NCBI GenBank assembly: GCA_031289865.1
Contig: JAITOQ010000251.1
Coordinates: 1 to 9,852, forward strand
Length of the DNA stretch: 9,852 bases
Reading direction: 5' to 3'
From: Clostridiales bacterium
Lineage (GTDB): Bacteria; Bacillota; Clostridia; Christensenellales; JAISNN01
Shown in pieces: positions 1-6,100 of this stretch. The stretch's first letter is position 1. Each line of letters opens with the position of its first letter. The notes under the pieces were generated by a model that saw nothing but the letters and a program-made list of their open reading frames with translations, did no database searches and was not told the origin of the DNA. The position numbers and the translations under genes are program-made.

Positions 1-185
1 GTCCCTTGTAACCCCCCCCGCCAACTCGCCACCAAAATCCCATTGGCTGCATAAAACGCCCCCCCCCCCCGATATCTGTAATATTGCGCTTCATTTACTG
101 CTTCTCCGATTTGTTGGATTTTTGTTTGTGGCTTTTGTACGGCTGACGTTTGAGATTCTTCGCTTTTACGGGACGATGAGGGCAT
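1..185 (-). other. Repeat-like edge region with homopolymer G tracts and an open frame running off the window
   Basis: On the minus strand a frame is open from an ATG at 185, which lies inside a hairpin arm, to the window edge. It reads MPSSSRKSEE and continues through KIQQIGEAVNEAQYYRY into a glycine run. The frame crosses a run of 12 G (complement of 59-70) and a run of 8 G (complement of 12-19), so its downstream reading depends on homopolymer length. There is no ribosome binding site before the ATG, and the start sits in repeat DNA, so this is more likely a chance frame in an intergenic repeat than a gene. I recognise no family in it. The G tracts could vary by slippage or be sequencing errors. 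Confidence 0.3.
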
Positions 186-251
186 CGTCCCCTACGGACT
201 GACACAGGCTTTTTATCCTTAATTTTCAACTCTCAACTTTCAATTTTCAAC
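141..251 (-). repeat. Dispersed intergenic element, copy A, with hairpin and heptamer array
   Basis: This stretch shares its two ends and their order with 1452-1563: a block containing GATTCTTCGC, then GACAC followed by a GGCTTTTTAT-like block, then a CAATTTTCAAC-type array. On the minus strand the array is five 7-mers (217-251): GTTGAAA, ATTGAAA, GTTGAGA, GTTGAAA, ATTAAGG. The middle is specific to this copy. It carries a perfect 9-bp inverted repeat, GGGACGATG at 170-178 and CATCGTCCC at 183-191, around a 4-base loop. The element begins inside the coding end of the upstream DUF805 gene and supplies its TGA stop. No T-run follows the hairpin on the minus strand, so it is not an obvious intrinsic terminator. 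Mobility is not shown. Confidence 0.65.
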
Positions 252-738
252 TTAACGTCCGAGGGTCTGCTCCGTAATGATTTTCTCCTTTGTGACCGCT
301 TGTGACGAGAAACACAAAGTAGATGATCCAGCCTACGAGCGGAATCAAGGGCATAAAGATGAATGCGCCCGACTTTCCCGTATCGTGCAAGCGTCTGAAC
401 GTGAGCGCGAGCGACGGGATAAAGGTGAGGACATAATATGCGGATAGGATAGACGTGACGATGAGCGGTGAGCCTTGACCGTACACTGCCGCGAGCGCGC
501 CGCCGAACTCCGTGACCGCATCCAAAAGCCCTTGCATATCGCCCGCCGTCAACGCTTCGCCGACAGCCGTCCCCGCTGCCGTAACCTCTGCAATCGAGCC
601 TATTACCAAATAGGACAACACCGCTTGAAGAATACCGATCACGACAAAGTTGACCAATTGAAACATCCAATATTCGGTGCGTCTTGCCCGCCCTTTAAAA
701 TTGAAGTATTTTTTAAAAACTCCGAAATACCAACTCAT
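247..738 (-). CDS. DUF805 family membrane protein (second of a tandem pair)
   Basis: This is a 163-residue integral membrane protein. The N-terminus has the usual DUF805 opening, with aromatic and basic residues (YFGVFKKYFNFKGRARRTEYW, roughly residues 4-24). Membrane segments follow at about 24-48, 90-112 and 125-146, with the family signature RRLHDTGKSG at 115-124 and the typical GxNxYG-like ending (GENHYG) near 151-156. The biochemical role of DUF805 is not established. ATG 738 is preceded by GGGAG with a 7-base spacer, and the gene lies 18 bases after the other DUF805 gene, so the two are almost certainly co-transcribed. Residues 49-88 form a small, Ala/Gly-rich loop that differs from the paralogue. 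The last residues and the TGA stop (247-249) come from the heptamer repeat, so the native C-terminus may have been altered by the element. Confidence 0.9.
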   Translation of the reverse strand: MSWYFGVFKKYFNFKGRARRTEYWMFQLVNFVVIGILQAVLSYLVIGSIAEVTAAGTAVGEALTAGDMQGLLDAVTEFGGALAAVYGQGSPLIVTSILSAYYVLTFIPSLALTFRRLHDTGKSGAFIFMPLIPLVGWIIYFVFLVTSGHKGENHYGADPRTLS

Positions 739-756
739 ACAAATTCTCCCATTTTT

Positions 757-1338
757 TTATTTAGACGATTCGTCGGGTATAGACCCGTATTTATTTTCTC
801 CGTCCGTCCCCTTGAGCACAAGGAAAACGAAGAGTAGAATCGGTCCGATAAGCGAGATAAAGTTGACTCCGACGGTGGCGGCGGCGGCGATGTCGGTCGG
901 TAAACCGATACCGAGAATCATGATTATAATCGACGCGATATACGGAGTAAATGTGAGAATATAACATGCGCCCGACTTTCCGCTGTCATGCAGCCGACGC
1001 ACCGTAATCGCAAGCGACGGGATAAAAATCACCAACGAATAAAGCATTGAAACCAACGCCACAATCAACACGGGCAAGTTTGTAAACATCCTTACTATCT
1101 CGTCTAAATATGCCGACTGTGCCGAAACTACAGCCTCTGCATTCTCGGCGGCGGCTTCTACGGCTAAACCGAAATCAATCGTCGCTTGCACGAGCGGCGT
1201 ATAAAGCAGTACCATAAGCGCAATCGAAAAAGCCGTTGCAATCAAAAAATTGAACAACTGAAACAGCCAAAATTCTTTTCGGCTTGCTCTTCCCGAAAAA
1301 TCCGCATACTTTTTAAAGGCTCTAAAATAATAACGCAT
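757..1338 (-). CDS. DUF805 family membrane protein (first of a tandem pair)
   Basis: This is a 193-residue membrane protein with the DUF805 layout. An amphipathic start (MRYYFRAFKKYADFSGRASR) leads into membrane segments near 24-47, 88-112, 123-146 and 152-175, with the signature RRLHDSGKSG at about 114-123 and the ending GENKYG near 180-185. It is a clear paralogue of the next gene: the first 30 residues and the RRLHD motif are nearly the same, while the loop between the first two helices diverges and an extra hydrophobic segment follows the signature. I chose ATG 1338 over the in-frame ATG 1353 because a GGGGGG run (complement of 1346-1351) sits 7 bases upstream of 1338, whereas 1353 has no ribosome site and its own codons would make up that run. 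Function is unknown for the family. A promoter and dyad lie directly upstream. Confidence 0.9.
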   Translation of the reverse strand: MRYYFRAFKKYADFSGRASRKEFWLFQLFNFLIATAFSIALMVLLYTPLVQATIDFGLAVEAAAENAEAVVSAQSAYLDEIVRMFTNLPVLIVALVSMLYSLVIFIPSLAITVRRLHDSGKSGACYILTFTPYIASIIIMILGIGLPTDIAAAATVGVNFISLIGPILLFVFLVLKGTDGENKYGSIPDESSK

Positions 1339-1369
1339 AAAGCGACCCCCCATTTTATCTGTTTCTTAT

Positions 1370-1398
1370 ATTCTACCATATTCCCAAACAAATTGCAA
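1370..1398 (-). promoter_or_regulatory. Sigma-70-type promoter for the DUF805 operon
   Basis: On the minus strand the -35 is TTGCAA (1393-1398), followed by a spacer of exactly 17 bases and the -10 TAGAAT (1370-1375). The spacer ends in TGG, giving an extended -10 (TGn). Transcription would start near 1363, about 25 bases before ATG 1338. The weak -35 (4 of 6) is offset by the extended -10. Confidence 0.7.
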
Positions 1399-1410
1399 TA
1401 CTTTTGGGAA
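1381..1410. promoter_or_regulatory. 30-bp dyad centred on the -35 box (candidate operator)
   Basis: The outer arms TTCCCAAA (1381-1388) and TTTGGGAA (1403-1410) are perfect 8-bp complements. Centred between them is the self-complementary octamer ATTGCAAT (1392-1399), so 24 of 30 positions obey one symmetry axis. The -35 hexamer lies in the central octamer, and the right-hand part of the spacer overlaps one arm. A dimeric regulator bound here would compete with RNA polymerase. The regulator is unknown and no candidate gene for it is in the window. Confidence 0.5.
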
Positions 1411-1451
1411 ATTTTTTGGTCTGATTTCGATTTTATGTATTGAAGCCGTAA

Positions 1452-1563
1452 AGTTGACGTTTTAGATTCTTCGCAAGCTCAGAATGACATCGGCTTTTTG
1501 TTATGCGGAATGACACTCGCTTTTTATTCCGCAATTTTCAACTCTCAACTCTCAATTTTCAAC
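1452..1563 (-). repeat. Dispersed intergenic element, copy B, with heptamer array
   Basis: This is the second copy of the element at 141-251. It holds GATTCTTCGC followed by AAGCTCAGAATGACA, a form familiar from intergenic repeats in many bacterial genomes (recalled, not searched). An inner near-duplicate follows (AATGACATCGGCTTTTT, then AATGACACTCGCTTTTT). An inverted repeat pairs GCGGAAT (1505-1511) with ATTCCGC (1526-1532). The array at 1529-1563 reads on the minus strand as GTTGAAA, ATTGAGA, GTTGAGA, GTTGAAA, ATTGCGG. The array overlaps the end of the symporter gene and provides its TGA. Confidence 0.65.
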
Positions 1564-3066
1564 TTTCTGCTTTATGTCCTTAAGCATTTCTACGTACATT
1601 TTTTCGTCGATTTTGTATTTGCGTTTATAGAGGAGGTAGGCGCAAGTCATCAGGACGGCGGGGATTAACGTCATACAGACGAGGAGGGCGATTTTTTTGC
1701 CGTCGGGGACGCTGTTTGTGACGGCGTTTATGCTTTCCATTTTTAGCGTGCTGTCGGTGATCGTGTTTTCTATACCCGAAATTTTGTTGGTAAATTCGGT
1801 CACTCCGATGATCAAAAAAATCAAGGCGATGCCCAATTGAGTGAGTGCGGAACCCATTTTTAACATGAAAGGTCTTATGGAAAATATGATACTTTCGTTT
1901 CTGTCACCCGTTTTCCATTCGTTGTATTCCACGGTGTTTAAGAGCGAAACGGTCAAAATGAGCAGAAACACGGTTTGACCGTAGCCGTTAAAAATGTTTC
2001 CTATCATCATCATGACAAATTTTAGGACGGGTTGAGAGGACGGAAAGACTATCCCGAATAACAGTATCAGCGAGTATCCCGTAAGCAAGCCGATGATTGC
2101 GCTAAAGAGCAGTTTCTTTCTTGAAAATCTTTTTGCAATGGTCGGAAAAGTGATCAAGGTCGTTGCGCCGACTATGCCGAAAAGGACGTTAAACAAGGTC
2201 AATAACAGACCGTTATAACCGAATTCAAAATAGATATAGGTCGAGGGAAGAGCCAACGCTAAATTCCCGCCGATATTAAAGATCAAAGAGACCAAAGCCA
2301 CCCAAAGCAGTTGGTCGTTCTTTTTGATTATCCCGAACATCTTTTTTAGACCTATCTTGCCGCTCCCGTCGCTCGCGAGGGGCGGCAGAGGCTTTTCTTT
2401 TACGCCGAATACCGTCAAAAGCTGAAACGAAATGAACATTGCTGCGGCGAAAAGCGCGGTTATCCCGTAGGCATGCGGCGCGTTTCCGAACAGCGACGTC
2501 GCCAGCGCGCCCGCCGTGAGAAGCGGAACGAGAAAGCTCATGATCGCCGCGCCGCCTCCGGCAAAAAGGTTTGTCATAGAGGTTAAGCGGTTTCGTGACG
2601 CCGCCACCTTTGATAGGGACGGGAGCATGGAATAGTAGGAGATGTCGTTCATCGTATAGGTGATGCTGAAAAGAAGGTATATCACCGCCAAATACGCTAC
2701 AAATCCCCCGCCGTCTATAGACGTGGAAAACGCGGCGATTATGACAGCCGAACAGCAAACCGCCCCCGCCAAAATCCACGGCTTGTACTTGCCGAAACGC
2801 GTACGGGTATTCTCGATAATCGTCCCCATAATCGGGTCGTTGATTGCGTCGAATATCCTACTCCCGATAATAATCGCGTTTATCGCGACAAACTGCCCCG
2901 CGTCTAAACTCTTTGTAAAAATGATGTAAGCGAAAAGATAAGTGTTAAACAGCGTATACCCCATGTCGCGCCCTATCGCGCCGAGCGAAAAAGACCACAA
3001 ATTTCGTTTGCTCAACTTCTGTTCGCCGCCGTTATCTACGGCTTGAGCGGTTTTGTCACTTGTCAT
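1552..3066 (-). CDS. GPH family cation:sugar symporter (MelB-like, major facilitator fold)
   Basis: This 504-residue, 12-helix inner-membrane transporter couples sugar or glycoside uptake to Na+ or H+. Diagnostic MelB-like motifs are all present: GRDMG (Asp34), FDAINDPIMG (Asp73 and Asp77, the cation-site pair), the loop TRTRFGKYKPW (about 88-97), TYTMND ending at Asp141, and EYNEWKTGDRNE near 375-390. The length is normal for the family. The substrate cannot be told, because no glycosidase or sugar regulator is nearby. ATG 3066 has AGGAAG with an 8-base spacer. The gene starts 80 bases after the DUF4132 stop with no clear promoter or terminator between, so it may be on the same transcript. 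Its start region is a diverged tandem duplicate of the DNA just upstream, and its last residues (VEN) and TGA come from the heptamer array. Confidence 0.92.
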   Translation of the reverse strand: MTSDKTAQAVDNGGEQKLSKRNLWSFSLGAIGRDMGYTLFNTYLFAYIIFTKSLDAGQFVAINAIIIGSRIFDAINDPIMGTIIENTRTRFGKYKPWILAGAVCCSAVIIAAFSTSIDGGGFVAYLAVIYLLFSITYTMNDISYYSMLPSLSKVAASRNRLTSMTNLFAGGGAAIMSFLVPLLTAGALATSLFGNAPHAYGITALFAAAMFISFQLLTVFGVKEKPLPPLASDGSGKIGLKKMFGIIKKNDQLLWVALVSLIFNIGGNLALALPSTYIYFEFGYNGLLLTLFNVLFGIVGATTLITFPTIAKRFSRKKLLFSAIIGLLTGYSLILLFGIVFPSSQPVLKFVMMMIGNIFNGYGQTVFLLILTVSLLNTVEYNEWKTGDRNESIIFSIRPFMLKMGSALTQLGIALIFLIIGVTEFTNKISGIENTITDSTLKMESINAVTNSVPDGKKIALLVCMTLIPAVLMTCAYLLYKRKYKIDEKMYVEMLKDIKQKVEN

Positions 3067-3143
3067 TTAAAATACTTCCTTTTGCTTTGTACGGCTTTGT
3101 TATCACTTGCCGTTAAAAACACTTTCTTTTTGCTTTGTACGGC
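3056..3143 (-). repeat. Tandem duplication of the symporter start region (47-bp period)
   Basis: Copy 1 (3056-3095) and copy 2 (3103-3143) align along their whole length: both begin TCACTTG, continue through an A-rich stretch and end GCTTTGTACGGC on the plus strand. Copy 1 contains the symporter ATG (3064-3066) and its ribosome site AGGAAG. At the matching places copy 2 has ACG (complement of 3111-3113) and AGAAAG. The second copy therefore looks like a decayed translation start, or the first like a repaired one. Confidence 0.7.
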
Positions 3144-3146
3144 ATA

Positions 3147-6100
3147 TTATGCCTTTGTATCGGGTTCTATAATTTCACGCAAAATGTTGACGTCCTTTAT
3201 TTTTTTGTCGTCGGCTAAGAGGAGCATTTTTGAGACGACCTCCGCGGTTTTGGGGTTGTCGTCGATAAAGTTTAAAAACAGCTTGTTTTGTGTCGAGTCG
3301 TTTATTGCCATAATATTTAATGCTCCGACGAGATTTTTGTAGGCGTTGCCCGATCTTAGATTGATCGCATACGTCCCGTAGCTGCCGACGATACTGATAT
3401 GGTGTCCCGCTATAGTGACGTTGTTGAGATTCGTAAGCTCGATAATATTTTGGCAAATCTGTTTGCGAACCTCTACCGTAGACATCGATTCTTCAAAATC
3501 ATACCCGAGTGGGTGTGCCGTCGAAACGATCAAATCGACATCCCTCATGACCTCGCTAAACATTTTATCATTTATATCGTTGAGCGGAATAACCTCCAAT
3601 GTACGGCGGTTTAAAAAATATACCGACGACAGCGTAGGGTGATCCGTAAAGGAGGAATAGCCGAAATCCCACACGCCGAACAGTACCGCGATGATATTAT
3701 CCTTGTAATAAACCTTTTGCAAGCCGACGTCCTCGCCCGTGTGCCAACCTCTCCCCTTTGCTACCGCGATTGCCTTTTCCGCGCTTATCTGGCTGCCGTA
3801 ATATCTGTTGGTCTCTTTGCTGTCGATTTCGTCGGCGGTCTTGTTGTACAGCTCGCGGAACGCTTGCTTAAACGGCTGACGGATTTGATTTCTTAAGAGA
3901 TATTTTTGCGCCGCCTCCCAGCATTTCATGCGGTATAGATCGAGCGGATGCGCGATATATACGTCGGCGGCTTTAAGCTCCTTGCCCGTCAAAAAATCGG
4001 TGAATTTTTCTCCGTCAAACAGCGCGGCTCCGTTGTCCGCGACAAAAAACAAGGCTTTTAATATATCCTTGATAATAGGATTTTTAGCGATCACCAAAAG
4101 CTCTTCGGGCTTAAATTTACTTTCGCGCTCCATGGCTGTTTCCAAGGATTTTATGACGCGTGAGGACTGCTTGTTGAGCGCGGCAAGCGCGTCGCGCATT
4201 TCCGCAATATATTTGTCCGTTTTGATTTTTGCGGGGATTGCCGACAACTCTTTTTCGTTTTTAAACGCTACTATACCGCATTTAAACCTCTCGTTTACAC
4301 GGAGAAAAACCGACGTGCCGTCAATTTCTTTCGGACTGAAGAGCGGTATAATTTTGTCGACGTTTTGAGATTCCATATACCATACAAACCTATCCGCGTC
4401 CTCATAGCCCGCTACCCGCGCAATATTTTCGAGAGCGATTTCGCTCGCTTTTTTTTCAGACGCTTGTCTTTGCGCGCCGAACTGCTTTGACTCGCTCAAA
4501 AACTTTTGGACGGTCAAATATCTCGTCATTATTTCCCCGTTATCCTTTATCGGGACGAGGGAATAATACAAAATGTATTCCTTGTCACGCGTTGTATTTA
4601 TCTTGACGAGGCATTCCTCCGCGGAGAGCTTACCCGTCAACGCGTCGTTAAAACGCTGTGCGCGTTTGTGGAAGTTTGCGACGGTGATATACTTTGCGTT
4701 GTTATAGACCAAATCAAAGGTTATAGGATCGGTTTCGGCTTTCATAGACCAAAACCAATCCACGTCCAACGCGCCCTCCTTAAAGTCCGCGACGTCTATC
4801 GGCGAATAGACCGCTATTTTATCCTTTACCTCTTTGGATACCTCCGTATCCTTGAGATGCGCCTTAAAAAACATAACCGTACCGACAAATCCCTTTTTTT
4901 GAAGGTACTTATCCGTCCATTCGAGAAGCGTGAAATTTGTGTTGTATAGAACGCCCTTCACAAGGTCGTTTTCGGTCAGCTTGTTTTCACGGATCAACTG
5001 CACAAAATATTCATAGGTGTCCGTCCCGTACGGCATTATGTCCGCGATGATTCCCGCAAACACGGCATCCTTTGTCGTCCCGTAACCGCCGCCCCGCGGC
5101 AAGGTCATCTTTTGAAAGGCTTTTAGAGCGAGAGCATAATATTTTATGCCGACATATCTTCCGCAACCTCTTATCATCGCGCTATACGGAGTTTCCGCTT
5201 CCGACCGTTCGATTTCCACGTCCAAAATTTCCATCACCGTTTTTTCGACGGTATCGACGAAAGGCTTTGAAAAACCCCCGTTGTAAATATTAGCCTCCCT
5301 TCCGTCTTGTCTTCGATATCCGTATGTCCTTGTCAGATGGTTCAATGAAAACTCACCGCTTTTAATAAAATATGCCGTTTCTTCCCCCGTGACAATTTTT
5401 CGGTCAAAGAGTCGGCTCAATAGTTTTTCCTTGTACGAATCAAAGCCGATACGATTCTGCTTGCCAAAATCAATCAAAGTCACGACTGTGCGGAGACTGT
5501 CGTCCGTCAACAAATCGTAATTTATCAACCGCCCTAACTCAAATGCCGTCCGTCTGAGCTTTTTGGATAATGTTTCCACCTTATCATCGCCGTCATCGCC
5601 GTCATCGTCGTCATCATAGTCATCGCCGTCTTTTTTCTCCGCAAAATCCTCCACGTTTTCAAATGTGTATACTATTCTGTCTATGAGCGCGTTGTGCAGC
5701 GTAGGGTCGCCGCTTTTTTTGATGTAGTTTTCAAGCATGTGTTTAATGTGACCCGCAATCAATTTGATGTTGTTTTTGATATAAACGTTCAATTTTTCGC
5801 CCGCAAGGCTGTCGAGCGTTTTGAGCCGTTCGTTTTCGTCCTTGTCCAAAAGTCTGAAGAAAATCGATGACACACTTTCTTCGAGCGCGCAAAAAATCGA
5901 AAACATTACCGAAATCATGTCCGCGCCGTTTAATCCGAAGCTCCCGATTATTTCCGACGTTTCTTTTTCAAACGGATAATTGTCCTCATTGTCAATACGC
6001 ATATAAGACGCGCCAAAAAGTATTGTCTCGCCGTCGCCGTAAGCCTTATATTCATAGTTTTGATTTTCAATTATAAAGGCTTTTAATTTATCGATTGATT

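Noticed and set aside
233..670. Second minus-strand frame over the DUF805 gene.
   Set aside because: It is an out-of-frame shadow; the real frame holds the RRLHDTGKSG signature and the membrane helices.
475..837. Plus-strand open frames, including this one and several over the DUF4132 and nrdB genes.
   Set aside because: They lie antisense to genes with clear protein signatures, have no ribosome site, and their translations are basic and low in family features.
1505..1532. Inverted repeat GCGGAAT/ATTCCGC after the symporter gene as a terminator.
   Set aside because: The 14-base loop is large, the stem is only 7 bp and no T-run follows on the minus strand.
3141..3153. Palindrome GGCATATTATGCC overlapping the DUF4132 stop codon.
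   Set aside because: Perfect 6-1-6 symmetry, but part of it is coding, the loop is too small for a hairpin, and there is no nearby promoter for it to control. I did not list it as an operator.
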